Of a stretch of DNA of 64,000 bases, positions 10,280 through 21,756 are shown piece by piece (position 1 is the stretch's first letter; each line of letters opens with the position of its first letter). A program made the translations under genes and the position numbers. Under the pieces are notes generated by a model, which did not search any database, was not told where the DNA came from, and saw nothing but the letters and a program-made list of their open reading frames with translations. This stretch comes from Companilactobacillus metriopterae. GTDB lineage: Bacteria; Bacillota; Bacilli; Lactobacillales; Lactobacillaceae. The stretch is from positions 744,001 to 808,000 of the forward strand of contig NZ_RSTD01000001.1 of NCBI RefSeq assembly GCF_004117915.1. Direction: 5' to 3'.

Positions 10280-10584
10280 TGTTTTTTACCTAAATCTCCA
10301 AATAATTCCTTACGTGCTTGTTGATGTTCCACAAAATCATGAAGTTGATCATAGAAGTTTTCAGGTATAGAAACAGAAAAAGTTTTTTCCAAAGTTTTCT
10401 TTTTCTTTGCCTTTATGACAGCTTCTGGATCTAATCCAACATATGCACCTCGACCAGATTTTTTTCCGGTTGGATCAATAGATATATTACCCTCTTTATC
10501 TTTCACAATACGAACCATTTCTCGTTTGGGAAACATTTCATTGGTTAAAATATCTTTTCTCATAGGAATCTTTTTAGTACCCAA
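10276..10584 (-). CDS. rnpM: RNase P modulator RnpM (YlxR)
   Basis: A YlxR-family protein that binds RNase P RNA in Bacillus subtilis. The product has IPMRKD near the N-terminus and the hallmark SGRGAYVG. I place the start at TTG 10584 (102 residues): an AGGAGG at 10593-10598 lies 8 bases before it. A GTG at 10593 would give three more residues but falls inside that ribosome-binding site. It overlaps ylxQ by 4 bp and follows nusA. Confidence 0.93.
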   Translation of the reverse strand: MGTKKIPMRKDILTNEMFPKREMVRIVKDKEGNISIDPTGKKSGRGAYVGLDPEAVIKAKKKKTLEKTFSVSIPENFYDQLHDFVEHQQARKELFGDLGKKH

Positions 10585-10607
10585 AGCTATCACCTCCTTA
10601 AAATTTA

Positions 10608-11687
10608 TTAGATATCTTCAATGTCTACATCTTGATCATTTTCATCAACGAATTCAACTTGAGATTCTGGCTTGATATCAATCTTATAACCAGTCAGCTT
10701 GGCAGCTAATCTAGCATTTTGACCTTTTTTACCAATGGCAAGAGACAGATGATAGTCAGGAACAATAACTAAACACTTCTTACTATCTTCTTCTTCAAAT
10801 TGAACTGCAATTACTTCTGCAGGATTCAATGCATTAGCAATGAAATCTACCGGATCATCAACATATGGTACAACATCAATATTCTCACCGTTCAATTCAT
10901 CTACAACTGCTTGAACACGTGATCCCTTAGGACCAACACATGTACCAACTGGATCAAGATCAGGATTTGTTGATTTAACAGCAATTTTTGTTCTATCTCC
11001 TGCTTCTCTAGCAATAGATACAATCTCTACAGTTCCATCATAAATTTCTGGAACTTCTTGTTCGAATAATCTCTTAACCAAACCTGGATCAGTTCTTGAA
11101 ACAAAGACTTGAGGACCTTTTGTAGCATTTTCAACTTTTGTCACATATACCCTAATTCGATCACGAGGATTATATATTTCACCAGGCATTTGGTCTTGTT
11201 TAGCCATAACCGCTTCAATACGTCCATATGTAATATAAACAAAGCGACTATCGATTCTTTCTACAGTTCCTTGAATAATTTCATGCTCATATTGACTGTA
11301 TTCATTGTAAATTATGTCTCTCTCTGCTTCACGAACTCTTTGCATTATAACTTGTTTAGCAGTTTGAGCAGCAATTCTACCGAAATCTTTAGGTGTTACT
11401 TCAAATTGCATATGATCACCAAGTTCGTAACCTTTGCTCTTCTCAAGTGCTTCTTCAAGACTTACTTCAAGTCTATCATCAACTACTTCTTCAACAACTT
11501 CTTTAACGGCATATACATGAATGTTACCTTTTTTAGCATCAAATTCTACTTCAACGTTTTGAGCTTGATTGTAATTTCTCTTATAAGCTGCAACAAGTGC
11601 TGCCTCAAGTGACTCAATCACATACTCTTTTTTGATACCTTTTTCTTTTTCAAGCGCATCAAGCGCATCAACCATTTCTTTACTCAT
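10608..11687 (-). CDS. nusA: Transcription termination/antitermination factor NusA
   Basis: RNA polymerase-associated elongation factor promoting pausing and intrinsic termination. The 359-residue protein has the N-terminal polymerase-binding domain (about 1-125), an S1 domain (about 133-200) and tandem KH domains, including DPVGTCVGPKGSRVQAVVDEL (about 240-260) and LAIGKKGQNARLAAKLTGY. It lacks the C-terminal acidic repeats of enterobacteria, as usual in Firmicutes. It is 11 bp after rimP and may regulate its own operon, although no leader is evident here. Confidence 0.98.
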   Translation of the reverse strand: MSKEMVDALDALEKEKGIKKEYVIESLEAALVAAYKRNYNQAQNVEVEFDAKKGNIHVYAVKEVVEEVVDDRLEVSLEEALEKSKGYELGDHMQFEVTPKDFGRIAAQTAKQVIMQRVREAERDIIYNEYSQYEHEIIQGTVERIDSRFVYITYGRIEAVMAKQDQMPGEIYNPRDRIRVYVTKVENATKGPQVFVSRTDPGLVKRLFEQEVPEIYDGTVEIVSIAREAGDRTKIAVKSTNPDLDPVGTCVGPKGSRVQAVVDELNGENIDVVPYVDDPVDFIANALNPAEVIAVQFEEEDSKKCLVIVPDYHLSLAIGKKGQNARLAAKLTGYKIDIKPESQVEFVDENDQDVDIEDI

Positions 11688-11698
11688 AAATTCTCTCC

Positions 11699-12166
11699 TT
11701 AGAATTCAATAGCCATTCGAATTTTGGCGATCTTATCTCTAGATATTTCAACTTTTTTCTTTAAGTTTTTTACTTTAATTTCAAGAGTAATCTGATCATC
11801 AGTTAATTCTAGTAATGTACCCTCGTAAGACTTCTCCCCATCAAGCTTTTGATATAGAGAAACATTAATATATTCACCAATACTATCTTGTAATGATTCA
11901 TCGTTCTTCAAAGGACGTTCTGCACCTGGTGAAGAAACTTCCAAATAGTAAGCTGGTGAGATAGGATCAAGTTCGTCCAATTTTTCACCGTATTCTTCAC
12001 TTATCAATGCACAATCTTCAATGTTGATTCCACCTGGTTTATCTGCATAAACTCTCAAGTACCAATCACCACGTTCATGTACAAATTCTAGATCTACCAA
12101 GAAAAAATCATGTTCATCTAGAATGGGTTGCAAAATAGCTTTTAGTTCTTCGATTTTTGTATCCAA
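11699..12166 (-). CDS. rimP: Ribosome maturation factor RimP
   Basis: 30S assembly factor, partner of S12. The 155-residue protein contains the family core DCALISEEYGEKLDELDPI and YYLEVSSPGAERPL. The start is TTG at 12166, with GGAGG at 12174-12178 seven bases upstream. It is the first gene of the rimP-nusA-rnpM-ylxQ-infB-rbfA operon and begins only about 25 bp after the T tract of the hairpin behind polC. Confidence 0.96.
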   Translation of the reverse strand: MDTKIEELKAILQPILDEHDFFLVDLEFVHERGDWYLRVYADKPGGINIEDCALISEEYGEKLDELDPISPAYYLEVSSPGAERPLKNDESLQDSIGEYINVSLYQKLDGEKSYEGTLLELTDDQITLEIKVKNLKKKVEISRDKIAKIRMAIEF

Positions 12167-12190
12167 AAATTAACCTCCATAAAATATTGG

Positions 12191-12221
12191 CAAAAAAATG
12201 AGTGAGCATTTCTGCTCACTC
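12191..12221 (-). terminator. Intrinsic terminator between polC and rimP
   Basis: Perfect 9-bp stem GAGTGAGCA/TGCTCACTC (12200-12208 with 12213-12221), a 4-base loop, and a T7 run on the minus strand (12191-12199). It should end polC transcripts. Since rimP starts 25 bp further on, it may also act as an attenuator for the nusA operon. Confidence 0.85.
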
Positions 12222-12245
12222 AATACACAAATATTAACTTCATAT

Positions 12246-12274
12246 AGAATACCATAAACTAGCGCCATATACAA
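12246..12274 (-). promoter_or_regulatory. Possible promoter upstream of rimP
   Basis: TTGTAT (12274-12269), 17-base spacer, TATTCT (12251-12246) preceded by TGG (extended -10) on the minus strand. It lies upstream of the hairpin at 12191-12221, so its transcript would cross that hairpin before rimP. Only moderate match to consensus. Confidence 0.35.
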
Positions 12275-12284
12275 ATTTTGCTAA

Positions 12285-15200
12285 TTAGAATAAAGAAAGT
12301 TGATTCTCATCTGGCATACCATCTAAAACTCCATTATCAGTCATATATTCAATAATTGTTTTAGACACTTTACCACGTGTTGATAAATCTTCTTTTGATA
12401 AGAATGGTTTTTCTTCGCGTGCTGCAACTATTTGCTTAGCAACGTTATCTCCTAGTCCAGGAATAGCATTGAACGGAGCTAGTAATGTGTTTTCATCGAC
12501 AATCTTAAAATCAAAAGCATCTGATTTTTCAATATCAACCATTTTAATTGTAAATCCACGTTCCAAACACTCATTAGCTATTTCTAAAACTGTAAGTAGA
12601 TTTTTCTCTTTCGTTGAAGCTTCCATACCCTTATCGTTGATAACTTGCATAGAATTTTTAACTGATAACTTACCTTTAGACATGGCAACCAAATCAAAGT
12701 CGTCTGCACGTACCGAGAAGTAGGCACTGTAATATTGAACTGGGTAATGAACCTTAAAGTATGCAATACGTAATGCCATAAGAATATAGGCAGTTGCATG
12801 TGCCTTAGGAAACATATATTTAATCTTTAAACATGATTCAATATACCAATCTGGAACATCAGCTTCTTTCATTTTTTGTTTCCACTCGTCTTTAATTCCT
12901 TTACCCTTACGTACACTTTCCATTATTAAGAATGACGTTTGGTCGTCCATTCCGTAGTGAATTAGATCGACCATGATATTATCACGACATCCAATAACTT
13001 CCTTCAAAGTAACAATACCCTGATCAATCAAGTCCTCGGCATTTTGCAACCATACATCGGTTCCATGTGATAATCCTGATATCTGTAGTAACTCTGAAAA
13101 TGTTGTTGGATGTGTTTTCTCCAACATACCTCGAACAAATCGAGTACCAAATTCAGGTACACCTAGAGTACCTGTTTTTGAATAAATTTGCTCTGGAGTA
13201 ACTCCTAATGAGTCGGTACCTGAGAATAGTTTCATAACTTCTGCATCATCAACAGGTATTGTTAATGGATCTATTCCTGTTAAATCTTGAAGAGTACGAA
13301 TCATGGTAGGATCATCATGACCCAGGATATCAAGTTTTAAAATATTGTCATGAATTGAATGGAAATCAAAGTGAGTTGTCTTCCAAGCGGAAGTCTGATC
13401 ATCTGCTGGATATTGAATGGGTGTGAAATCATAAATATCCATATAATCAGGAACTACCAAAATACCGGCAGGATGTTGTCCTGTAGTTCTCTTAACTCCT
13501 GTAGATCCCAAAGCCAAGCGTTCTTCTTCTACATTTTTGAATTGCTGATCTGTTAATTCTTCATAGTTCTTAACATAACCAAAGGCAGTTCTATCAGCAA
13601 TTGTTCCAATTGTTCCCGCACGAAATACATTATTTTCACCAAATAACACTTTTGTATAATTGTGAGCAACTGGTTGGTAATCACCTGAGAAATTCAAATC
13701 AATATCAGGAACCTTATCACCTTTAAATCCTAAGAAAGTTTCAAAAGGAATGTCTTGTCCATCTTTTAGTAGATCTATATCACAGTTAGGACATTTTTTA
13801 TCTGGAAGATCATATCCTGAACCTACTTCACCTTTTGTAAAGAACTCTGAATATTTACATTCACCACATCGATAATGAGGTGGTAAAGGATTAACTTCCG
13901 TAATTCCCGTCATTGTAGCGACAAAACTTGATCCGACAGATCCACGGGAACCAACCAAATATCCATCTTTATTGGATTTAGAAACTAAGCGTTGTGAAAT
14001 TAGATAAATAACTGAAAAACCATTACCAATGATACTTTTCAATTCTTTATCCATTCTCTCCTGCACAATTTCAGGTAGATCTTCACCATACAATCCATGT
14101 GCCTTGTCCATTGTTCTATTGCGTATTTCGTCTTCAGCACCATCAATTTTAGGAGTATACAATTTATCCTTAACAGGAGAAATATCATTATCTATCATAT
14201 CCAAAACTTTTTGAGGATTATCAACAACTATTTCTTGTACAGTATTTTCATCTAAGAAATTAAATTCATCAAACATTTCATTAGTTGTTCTAAAGTGCAC
14301 GTCTGGTAATTCTCTTCTAGCAAGAGGATTGCTCTTGACTGCTTTGATAACAATTTCTCGATATATTTTTTCTTCAGCGTCTAGATAATGAACGTCTCCT
14401 GAAGCGACTACAGGCTTATTTATTTCATTACCTAGTTTAATAATGTTTGAAATTATTTCTTCCAAGGATGTTTCATCTTGAATAATTTCACGATCTATTA
14501 AATTCTGATAAATAGGTTTTGGCATTACTTCTAGGTAGTCATAGAATTGTGCTAACTCTTTTGTCTCATCGTAACCTTTTTGCATCATACTTGTGAATAC
14601 TTCACCATCTTGGCATGCAGATCCTACCAATATACCTTCTCGGTACTTGTTCAGTATTCTACGAGGAACTCTAGCTGTTCGGTAATAATATTCAGTCATT
14701 GAACTAGAAACTAATTTGAATAGGTTTTTAAGCCCTGTTTGTGTCTGAGCTAATAAAATTGCATGATTTGGACGTGCTTGTTTATAAGAATCTGCTCCAC
14801 CAACATTATCATTTAACTGATTAATATTCTTCGTTCCGTAAGCGTCCAACATCTCTGAGAACATCTTATACATAATATAACCTGTAGATTCAGCATCATG
14901 ATTAGCTCTATGATGATGTTCCAGTGATACATTATATCTTTTAGCTAAAGAATCTAATTTATGATTACGGTGTTCTGGATGAAGATTTCTAGACATTTCT
15001 AGTGTATCTATAACTGGCATAGAAAGTCTTTCTCTACCCATTCGCACTAAGGCTGCATTCAAAAATCCCATGTCAAAAGTAACGTTGTGCCCTGCAAGTG
15101 CATCATTACCTACAAAATCCATAAATTTCGAAATTATTGTTTGTTCATCAGGTGCATTTTGAACCATAGCATCTGTAATACTTGTTAGATTAGTTGTTAT

Positions 15201-16583
15201 ATCAGATAAGGGATGTCCAGGGTTAATAAATTCATCAAATGAATCAATAACCTCCCCATCCTTCATTTTTGTTGCTCCCAACTCAATAATTGTGTCATAA
15301 ACTGCAGATAAACCTGTAGTCTCCACATCAAAAATTACATATTCAGCTGGTAAAATCTCTTCGTCTCGAAGATTATATGCAATTGGATTTCCTTCATCTA
15401 CTAAGTCGACCTCTACACCATAAGCTACTTTTACTCCAAATTTTTTTCCTGCACTGTATGCATCTGGAAAAGCTTGAAGAGTATGATGATCAGTTATGGC
15501 AATACCTGGTTGTCCCCAGTCACTTGCACGTTTAACAATGTCAGTAACGCTTGAGATAGCATCCATTTGACTCATATTAGTGTGAGTATGTAGCTCAATT
15601 CGTTTATTATCTTCTTCTGCTGTGTCCTGTCTATCATCATGCTTAATAACTTCGATATCATTTGCCATGATTACAAGTTCTCTAGAAAAGTTATCTTCTT
15701 GAACATTTCCGCGTGCTTTTATCCATGATCCCTTTCCTAGAGATTCAAAGAAAGCCTCATCACCTGAATCGTTAGAGAATTTTTTGATACTAAAAGATGA
15801 TGTATAGTCAGTCACCTTTAAAAGTAATAGCTCACGACCGGATTTAAGTTTACGCACATCTTTATCAAATACGTAACCTTCTACAATTTTGTTACGATCT
15901 TCTTCTATTATGTCGGCCATATTGGTAATTTCTTGTTTGTCAGCAATTTTCTTACCAACTCTTGAGACGGATTTAGAAGAGACAGCTTTCTTTTCATTAT
16001 TAGATGCAGATACTTTTTCTTGAAATTCTTTTGTTTTTTGTTCATTTAGACTCTTAATTTCTTCAAGAGATGCTTGAGACTTTTCTTCATCAACATTCAG
16101 TCTAATTTTAAAGTTTGGAAATCCTAGATTGATATATTCTTGTTCAATCTTTGTAGTTAAATCTCCATTCATTATGTCTTTTACAAAACCATTTGTAACT
16201 TCAAGAAATACCTGATCATTTTCTAGTTTAGGAGGATTTTTACTTAATAATTGCGGAACAATTGGTGAATTTAGGTCAGCATGTTTAAGAACATATTGCC
16301 AATAATCTAACAAATCATTTTTATTCAATTGTGAATTAACTGTTGATATTTCAAAATCTACTTCTGCAATATCTCTGAATGATTCATTTAGTGCTTCAGT
16401 AAATATTTGAAATTCATTAAAAGGAATAACACTATTAAATTCAAAATAAAATGTCCATCTTCTAGAGTTTCTGTGAACTTCAAGTTTTTCTATTTTAGCA
16501 TTATCAAAAGAACCGCTACCATTTAGCTGGTTTTCCATTTTGATTTGTTTTAGTAAAACGTTAAATGATTGATTTTTGTCCAT
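12285..16583 (-). CDS. polC: DNA polymerase III alpha subunit, PolC type
   Basis: Replicative polymerase of Firmicutes with built-in 3'-5' exonuclease. In the 1432-residue product one sees an N-terminal and OB region, a PHP domain split by the exonuclease (PHP start [14 protein letters not shown] near 334; exonuclease [11 protein letters not shown] near 417), the polymerase core with [13 protein letters not shown] and a Cys4 zinc motif (CGEC ... CPNC, about 895-930), and a C-terminal helix-hairpin region. Length is typical (about 1440). It follows proS with a read-through hairpin in between. Confidence 0.99.
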   Translation of the reverse strand: MDKNQSFNVLLKQIKMENQLNGSGSFDNAKIEKLEVHRNSRRWTFYFEFNSVIPFNEFQIFTEALNESFRDIAEVDFEISTVNSQLNKNDLLDYWQYVLKHADLNSPIVPQLLSKNPPKLENDQVFLEVTNGFVKDIMNGDLTTKIEQEYINLGFPNFKIRLNVDEEKSQASLEEIKSLNEQKTKEFQEKVSASNNEKKAVSSKSVSRVGKKIADKQEITNMADIIEEDRNKIVEGYVFDKDVRKLKSGRELLLLKVTDYTSSFSIKKFSNDSGDEAFFESLGKGSWIKARGNVQEDNFSRELVIMANDIEVIKHDDRQDTAEEDNKRIELHTHTNMSQMDAISSVTDIVKRASDWGQPGIAITDHHTLQAFPDAYSAGKKFGVKVAYGVEVDLVDEGNPIAYNLRDEEILPAEYVIFDVETTGLSAVYDTIIELGATKMKDGEVIDSFDEFINPGHPLSDITTNLTSITDAMVQNAPDEQTIISKFMDFVGNDALAGHNVTFDMGFLNAALVRMGRERLSMPVIDTLEMSRNLHPEHRNHKLDSLAKRYNVSLEHHHRANHDAESTGYIMYKMFSEMLDAYGTKNINQLNDNVGGADSYKQARPNHAILLAQTQTGLKNLFKLVSSSMTEYYYRTARVPRRILNKYREGILVGSACQDGEVFTSMMQKGYDETKELAQFYDYLEVMPKPIYQNLIDREIIQDETSLEEIISNIIKLGNEINKPVVASGDVHYLDAEEKIYREIVIKAVKSNPLARRELPDVHFRTTNEMFDEFNFLDENTVQEIVVDNPQKVLDMIDNDISPVKDKLYTPKIDGAEDEIRNRTMDKAHGLYGEDLPEIVQERMDKELKSIIGNGFSVIYLISQRLVSKSNKDGYLVGSRGSVGSSFVATMTGITEVNPLPPHYRCGECKYSEFFTKGEVGSGYDLPDKKCPNCDIDLLKDGQDIPFETFLGFKGDKVPDIDLNFSGDYQPVAHNYTKVLFGENNVFRAGTIGTIADRTAFGYVKNYEELTDQQFKNVEEERLALGSTGVKRTTGQHPAGILVVPDYMDIYDFTPIQYPADDQTSAWKTTHFDFHSIHDNILKLDILGHDDPTMIRTLQDLTGIDPLTIPVDDAEVMKLFSGTDSLGVTPEQIYSKTGTLGVPEFGTRFVRGMLEKTHPTTFSELLQISGLSHGTDVWLQNAEDLIDQGIVTLKEVIGCRDNIMVDLIHYGMDDQTSFLIMESVRKGKGIKDEWKQKMKEADVPDWYIESCLKIKYMFPKAHATAYILMALRIAYFKVHYPVQYYSAYFSVRADDFDLVAMSKGKLSVKNSMQVINDKGMEASTKEKNLLTVLEIANECLERGFTIKMVDIEKSDAFDFKIVDENTLLAPFNAIPGLGDNVAKQIVAAREEKPFLSKEDLSTRGKVSKTIIEYMTDNGVLDGMPDENQLSLF

Positions 16584-16609
16584 TTAAATAACCTTCGTAA
16601 TCATTACGT

Positions 16610-16644
16610 AAAAAAAGCCTAAGACAATCTAATTGTTCTTAAGC
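16610..16644 (-). terminator. Intrinsic terminator overlapping the end of proS
   Basis: On the minus strand: GCTTAAGAACAAT, loop TAG, ATTGTCTTAGGC, then T7. It is a 12-bp stem with one bulge. The loop is the proS stop codon itself (16629-16631), and the 5' arm encodes the last ProS residues. The polC start lies only 27 bp beyond the T run. Confidence 0.85.
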
Positions 16645-18335
16645 AAAATTTTTACTGAATTAACTAATTCATCTTTATTAATTTCAATTGTTTCACCAGT
16701 GTTTCTAATTTTCAATTCAACAATACCTTGATCAGCTTTTTTACCAACTGTAATTCTTATTGGTAATCCCATCAAGTCTGAATCTGCAAATTTAACTCCT
16801 GGTCTTTCTTTACGATCATCAAGTAATACATCAAAACCTTCATCTTGAAGATTACTTACTATCTCATCGCTTAAGTCACCTTGAATTTTATCATCATATT
16901 TTATTGGAACAACATGAACTTGGTATGGAGCGAGAGAATGAGGCCAAACAATACCCTTTTCATCGTTATGTTGTTCAATAATCGCAGAAAGAAGTCTTGA
17001 TATACCTATTCCATATGAGCCCATGATAAGAGGATTATTCTTACCATTTTCATCCAAGAAGTTAGCTCCAAGTGCCTCAGAATATCTTGTACCTAATTTA
17101 AAGATATGTCCAATTTCAATACCACGGGTGAATTTTAGAGAGCCATGTCCATCTGGTGAACCTTCTCCTTCTTTCACAACACGGAAATCATGAAATTCAG
17201 GTGTTTCTTCTGATATATCTTCAAAGTTGGCATTGATATAGTGAATATTCTCTTTATTTGGTCCCAATACAAAGTTTGTTAAACCAGCAACAGAACTATC
17301 ATAGAGAACTTCCACGTCTTCTTTAATATTCTTAGGTCCAATAAATCCTGGTACACTTTCAAACATTTCTTTTACTTGTTCTGGTGTTGCTTCTTCCATA
17401 AAGTCAGCAGCCAAGTAGTTCTGTACTTTTACATCATTTACGTCAAAGTCTCCCCTGATCATAACTAAAACTGGTTTTTCGTCAACAACATATGCAACAG
17501 CCTTCATTATCTTACTTGCATCAATGTCTAATAAATCAGAAAGTTCAGTAATAGTGTGTACATCTGGTGTTGAAACTTCTTTAATGGATAATTTATCTTC
17601 AGATACGTTGTCATCAATTTTACTTACTGCCATTTCAATGTTAGCAGAATAATCACTTTCATCTGAATAAACAATAGTATCTTCACCGATTGCAGCCGTA
17701 GCAGAAAACTCTTTAGAAGTTTTTCCACCCATAGCTCCAGCATCACCAATAATTACTCGATAATCTAATCCACAAGCATCATAAATATTGCGGTAGGCTT
17801 GTTCCATTTGATTGAATATTACATCTAACTGATCAGTATTAGCTGTAAATGAATAAACGTCTTGCATAATAAATTCACGTCCACGAAGTAGTCCATAACG
17901 AGGACGATCTTCATCACGAAACTTAGTCTGCATTTGATAAAGAACTAATGGTAATTTTTTATAACTGTTTAAACTTTCTTTTACAATATTTGTAAAGACT
18001 TCTTCATGTGTAGGACCTAATATAAAATCTCTTCCATGACGATCTTTTAATTTAAATAGATTTTCACCATATGTTTCGTATCGTCCACTTTCTCGCCATA
18101 GGTCAGCAGGAAGTAACGATGGCATCTGCATTTCAGCAGCATCTATTTTTGCCATTTCTTTACGAATAATATTTTCTATTTTTTGAATAACTGTCCAGGC
18201 AAGAGGAAGGTAACTATATGCCCCTGCTGATACTTGTCGAACATATCCAGCTCTAAGCATCAACTGGTGGCTAATCGCCTCTGCATCAGATGGTGTTTCC
18301 TTTAATGTCGGAATAAGCAGTTTTGATTGTTTCAA
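16629..18335 (-). CDS. proS: Prolyl-tRNA synthetase (bacterial type)
   Basis: Charges tRNA-Pro; class II enzyme. The 568-residue length and the inserted editing domain (about 220-400) between motifs 2 and 3 mark the bacterial type. Visible motifs are [21 protein letters not shown] (motif 2, about 135-155) and [17 protein letters not shown] (motif 3). The start is TTG 18335, preceded by a G-rich ribosome-binding site (AGGGGGAAG). It sits 12 bp after rseP with no room for a T-box leader, so it is expressed with the upstream operon. Confidence 0.98.
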   Translation of the reverse strand: MKQSKLLIPTLKETPSDAEAISHQLMLRAGYVRQVSAGAYSYLPLAWTVIQKIENIIRKEMAKIDAAEMQMPSLLPADLWRESGRYETYGENLFKLKDRHGRDFILGPTHEEVFTNIVKESLNSYKKLPLVLYQMQTKFRDEDRPRYGLLRGREFIMQDVYSFTANTDQLDVIFNQMEQAYRNIYDACGLDYRVIIGDAGAMGGKTSKEFSATAAIGEDTIVYSDESDYSANIEMAVSKIDDNVSEDKLSIKEVSTPDVHTITELSDLLDIDASKIMKAVAYVVDEKPVLVMIRGDFDVNDVKVQNYLAADFMEEATPEQVKEMFESVPGFIGPKNIKEDVEVLYDSSVAGLTNFVLGPNKENIHYINANFEDISEETPEFHDFRVVKEGEGSPDGHGSLKFTRGIEIGHIFKLGTRYSEALGANFLDENGKNNPLIMGSYGIGISRLLSAIIEQHNDEKGIVWPHSLAPYQVHVVPIKYDDKIQGDLSDEIVSNLQDEGFDVLLDDRKERPGVKFADSDLMGLPIRITVGKKADQGIVELKIRNTGETIEINKDELVNSVKILLKNN

Positions 18336-18347
18336 GTTTTCTTCCCC

Positions 18348-19616
18348 CTATTTAATAAAGAACCTTTGAATATCATTCCATGTAACTGAAACCATTAGAA
18401 TAACAAGAATAGCTACACCAACAAGTGTTATAACATTTTCGTATTCTTCTGGAATTGGTTTACGTCTGATAGCTTCAATGATGTTTAGCAAAATTTTACC
18501 ACCATCTAAAGCTGGTATAGGAATCAAGTTAACAATCCCTAAATTGATTGAAAGCATAGCCATAAATGATATCACATAAAGTAATCCATTTGATGAAGCT
18601 TGTGCTGTCATTGAATAGATACCTACTGGACCTGACAATTGGTTAAGATTAAATCCACCAGTTACCATGACCTTTAGTGCATGGAATATTTGACTTGTAA
18701 CTTCCCAACTGTGAGTGAAACCGTAAGTTATTTTAGCACCAAATCCAGATTCAGTACTTCCACCAATTCCAATCATTCCATATTTATCACCATTATAAGA
18801 AACAGACTTAGGAACTAAATTGATATTTTTGGTTTTATTTCCTGATTTAACCTGAACAGTTATCTTCTTACCAGGATTATCTTGAATATTATTCTGAACA
18901 TCTGTCCACTTATTAGTTGTCTTACCATTAACTTTTATAATTTTATCATTCTTTTTAATTCCAGCCTTTTGAGCCACAGAATCCTTTTGTACCATACCTA
19001 TTTGATTATTTGATGATGGTACACTACCTGACATAAATGCAAATAGCACAAATAAAAGAATCGCTAAAATAAAATTACCTAGTGGTCCTGCAAAGTTTGT
19101 AATCATTCTTTGCCAAACAGAAGCAGATTGGAGTTGTACATCTCGAGGTGCTATTTGAACTTCTGTTCCATCTTGTTCAATAATCGTTGCATCGTGATCT
19201 ACAGTATAACTCTTTGTCTCTGATTCATCACCATTTTCAAAGCCTTCAATTACTAAATCATCGACTAAATCAGATTTAGAAACTTGAACTGGTATAGCAT
19301 TAGCTTCTTGAATTTTACTAGAAATAATTATTTTAGTAACTTTTTCATCATCATTTAAAACTAAAGAAATCATTGTTCCTGGTTTAATTTCAGAATCGTC
19401 TTCTTGAGATCCAGCCATTCTGACATATCCACCCAATGGCAATAGTCTTAAAGTATATGTAGTGCTATTTCTGCGATAAGCAACAAGTTTAGGACCCATT
19501 CCCACAGAAAATTCTCTGACTAAAATTCCAGATTTCTTGGCTGCATAGTAATGTCCAAACTCATGAACAATAACTAAAATACCAAATACAATTATAAAAG
19601 TAATTATTGCGGTCAT
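18348..19616 (-). CDS. rseP: Site-2 intramembrane metalloprotease RseP (RasP family)
   Basis: Membrane zinc protease that cleaves anti-sigma factors and residual signal peptides. The 422-residue protein has a first transmembrane helix containing HEFGH at residues 18-22, a PDZ domain (about 205-275, with VAQKAGIKKNDKIIKVNGK) and the second zinc motif NLIPIPALDGGK, with a last transmembrane helix near the C-terminus. It lies 17 bp after cdsA, the standard order. Confidence 0.97.
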   Translation of the reverse strand: MTAIITFIIVFGILVIVHEFGHYYAAKKSGILVREFSVGMGPKLVAYRRNSTTYTLRLLPLGGYVRMAGSQEDDSEIKPGTMISLVLNDDEKVTKIIISSKIQEANAIPVQVSKSDLVDDLVIEGFENGDESETKSYTVDHDATIIEQDGTEVQIAPRDVQLQSASVWQRMITNFAGPLGNFILAILLFVLFAFMSGSVPSSNNQIGMVQKDSVAQKAGIKKNDKIIKVNGKTTNKWTDVQNNIQDNPGKKITVQVKSGNKTKNINLVPKSVSYNGDKYGMIGIGGSTESGFGAKITYGFTHSWEVTSQIFHALKVMVTGGFNLNQLSGPVGIYSMTAQASSNGLLYVISFMAMLSINLGIVNLIPIPALDGGKILLNIIEAIRRKPIPEEYENVITLVGVAILVILMVSVTWNDIQRFFIK

Positions 19617-19633
19617 ATAAACCTCCGAATGGA

Positions 19634-20428
19634 TTAAACTAATCCAAATAAATGTAATAACGGTAGAACAATAAGCATACTATCAAATCTATCTAAAATT
19701 CCACCATGTCCTGGAAGAATGTTTCCTGAATCTTTAACTTTGTAGTATCTCTTATACGCTGATTCAATCAAATCACCCATTTGTCCCATAACTGAAAGGA
19801 ATAAGGCAATTAGCAGCATTGTTACCATTGAATAATGTTGTGGAACAAAATACATATAAATTCCCGAAAGGACTAATGCACATATGATACCGGCAATTGT
19901 TCCTTCCCAAGTTTTATTTGGGCTAATTGTTGGCCATAGTTTATGTTTTCCAATTTTTCTACCGAAAACATATGCAAAAATATCAGTTGACCAAATTACA
20001 ATAAATGCATACATCAACAATGCAAAACCATCATTAGTATTTCTAACTGCTGCTAGATAGTGAAATCCCATTCCAATATATAACATTGAAATTACTGAAA
20101 CAGCGGCATCTTCAAAAGTATATTTATTCTTTGAAAGAACTGTCCAGATTAACAATAGAATAGCAAAAATATAGAATACATCAATTCTTGAGAATTTATC
20201 AGGTAACCAAATCTTATAAAATCCTACAGGTAAAGCTAGAGAAATGGTTCCCAAGACACTTATAACAAAATCCATTGAAACAATGATTCTCTTACGCATG
20301 ATGTATATTTCAAAAATACCCACAACAGCAAGTGCTGCAGCTGTAACTTCTAGCCAAATTCCTCCAGCAAGCAATATTGGAATAAAAATGGCTAATGCAA
20401 TCACAGCAGTAATAACACGTTGTCTCAT
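19634..20428 (-). CDS. cdsA: Phosphatidate cytidylyltransferase CdsA
   Basis: Makes CDP-diacylglycerol from phosphatidic acid and CTP, the branch point of phospholipid synthesis. It is a polytopic membrane protein of 264 residues with many hydrophobic segments and the family signature near the C-terminus (KDSGNILPGHGGILDRFDS). It follows uppS by 14 bp and precedes rseP, as in most Firmicutes. Confidence 0.97.
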   Translation of the reverse strand: MRQRVITAVIALAIFIPILLAGGIWLEVTAAALAVVGIFEIYIMRKRIIVSMDFVISVLGTISLALPVGFYKIWLPDKFSRIDVFYIFAILLLIWTVLSKNKYTFEDAAVSVISMLYIGMGFHYLAAVRNTNDGFALLMYAFIVIWSTDIFAYVFGRKIGKHKLWPTISPNKTWEGTIAGIICALVLSGIYMYFVPQHYSMVTMLLIALFLSVMGQMGDLIESAYKRYYKVKDSGNILPGHGGILDRFDSMLIVLPLLHLFGLV

Positions 20429-20442
20429 AATAATATGTCCCC

Positions 20443-21177
20443 TTATTTTACAGATCCAAATCGTCTGTCTCTCTCGTTAAATATTTTTATATCTTCAACC
20501 AAGTTTTCAGACGTAAAATCGGGCCAGTAAGTCTCATCAAAAATCATTTCAGTATATGCCATTTGCCATAACATAAAGTTAGATATACGTTCTTCACCAC
20601 TAGTTCTAATCAGAAGATCAGGATCAGCGTAATTACCTAAGACACTAGTCAATAGATTATCATTGATAAGATCCTCATTGATATCATCAATTTCTATTGA
20701 TCCTTCTTTTACTTTTTGAGCAATTAGCTTTGTAGTATTAACAATTTCAGCTCTACTTCCATAATTAAACGCAAAGTTAAGTATCATTCCGGTGTTTTCT
20801 TTTGTATCTTCAACGGCTTTTAAAACAGTTTTCTTAGTTTTATTAGGTAATTCATCAACAAAACCAGTGACTTCAACTTTGATATTTTCCTTAATTAAAT
20901 CAGGCATAAAAACATCAAAGAAATCAATTGGCAATTTCATTAAAAAACTAACTTCAGCACTAGGTCTTGTCCAATTTTCAGTAGAAAAAGCATAAAGACT
21001 TAAAACTTTCACGCCAAGATTACTTGCAGCTGTTGCAATTCTTTTAACGTTATTCATTCCTTCTTTATGCCCTGAAATTCTAGGTTTACCTACTCTTTGA
21101 GCCCAACGTCCATTACCGTCCATTATGATAGCAATATGGTTGGGAATATTCAGTTCAGAATCACTATTTTTTAACAT
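20443..21177 (-). CDS. uppS: Undecaprenyl diphosphate synthase (cis-prenyltransferase)
   Basis: Condenses isopentenyl diphosphate units to the C55 lipid carrier for cell-wall precursors. The 244-residue protein shows IAIIMDGNGRWAQ (15-27), with the catalytic Asp at 20, and the C-terminal substrate motif LLIRTSGEERISNFMLWQ. It lies in the cluster frr-uppS-cdsA-rseP, 16 bp after frr. Confidence 0.98.
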   Translation of the reverse strand: MLKNSDSELNIPNHIAIIMDGNGRWAQRVGKPRISGHKEGMNNVKRIATAASNLGVKVLSLYAFSTENWTRPSAEVSFLMKLPIDFFDVFMPDLIKENIKVEVTGFVDELPNKTKKTVLKAVEDTKENTGMILNFAFNYGSRAEIVNTTKLIAQKVKEGSIEIDDINEDLINDNLLTSVLGNYADPDLLIRTSGEERISNFMLWQMAYTEMIFDETYWPDFTSENLVEDIKIFNERDRRFGSVK

Positions 21178-21193
21178 AAATTAATTACCAGAT

Positions 21194-21754
21194 TTAACCC
21201 TCTGTAATTTCTTTTTCCTTGTTTGCAGCTAATTCGTCAATCTTAGAAACAGCATCATCTGTAACTTTTTGAATTTGTTTTTCTAAATCATGCAAATCAT
21301 CTTCTGTGATTTCACTGTTTTTTTGTTGTTTTTTAACATCATCCATTGCATCACGTCTAATATTTCTAACAGCGATACGAGCTTTTTCGGCTTCTTTTCC
21401 TACTTGCTTAGCAATTTCTTTTCTTCGTTCTCCAGTTAGTTGAGGAATAACTAGTCTTATTACATTTCCATCATTGGCTGGATTTAAACCTAAGTCAGCA
21501 TTGTTTATAGCATACTCTATATCATCAAGTGCTGTTTTATCAAAAGGAGTTATTAATAAAACACGAGCTTCTGGAATATTTATCGAAGCAACTTGATTCA
21601 AAGGTACCTCAGATCCATAGTACATAACCTTAACATTATTCAAAATAGATGCGTTGGCTTTACCAGCTCTAATATTACCTAGTTCTTGTTGCAGAACACT
21701 GATAGATTTATTCATATTTTCTCTTGATTTAGATACTGCATTATTATCAGCCAT
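21194..21754 (-). CDS. frr: Ribosome recycling factor
   Basis: Works with EF-G to split post-termination ribosomes. The 186-residue protein has the typical three-helix domain with an inserted beta domain; [18 protein letters not shown] (21-38) and [18 protein letters not shown] are family hallmarks. It lies 2 bp after pyrH, so the two are probably translationally coupled. Confidence 0.99.
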   Translation of the reverse strand: MADNNAVSKSRENMNKSISVLQQELGNIRAGKANASILNNVKVMYYGSEVPLNQVASINIPEARVLLITPFDKTALDDIEYAINNADLGLNPANDGNVIRLVIPQLTGERRKEIAKQVGKEAEKARIAVRNIRRDAMDDVKKQQKNSEITEDDLHDLEKQIQKVTDDAVSKIDELAANKEKEITEG

Positions 21755-21756
21755 AA

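Noticed and set aside
11109-11612. A 167-codon open frame on the plus strand opposite nusA, rich in Phe, Cys and Asn
   Set aside because: It is the antisense of a certain nusA; no ribosome-binding site, and its composition is that expected from reverse-complementing AT-rich coding sequence.
18336-18350. Possible T-box leader for proS
   Set aside because: Only 12 bp separate rseP and proS; no specifier stem or T-box sequence can fit.
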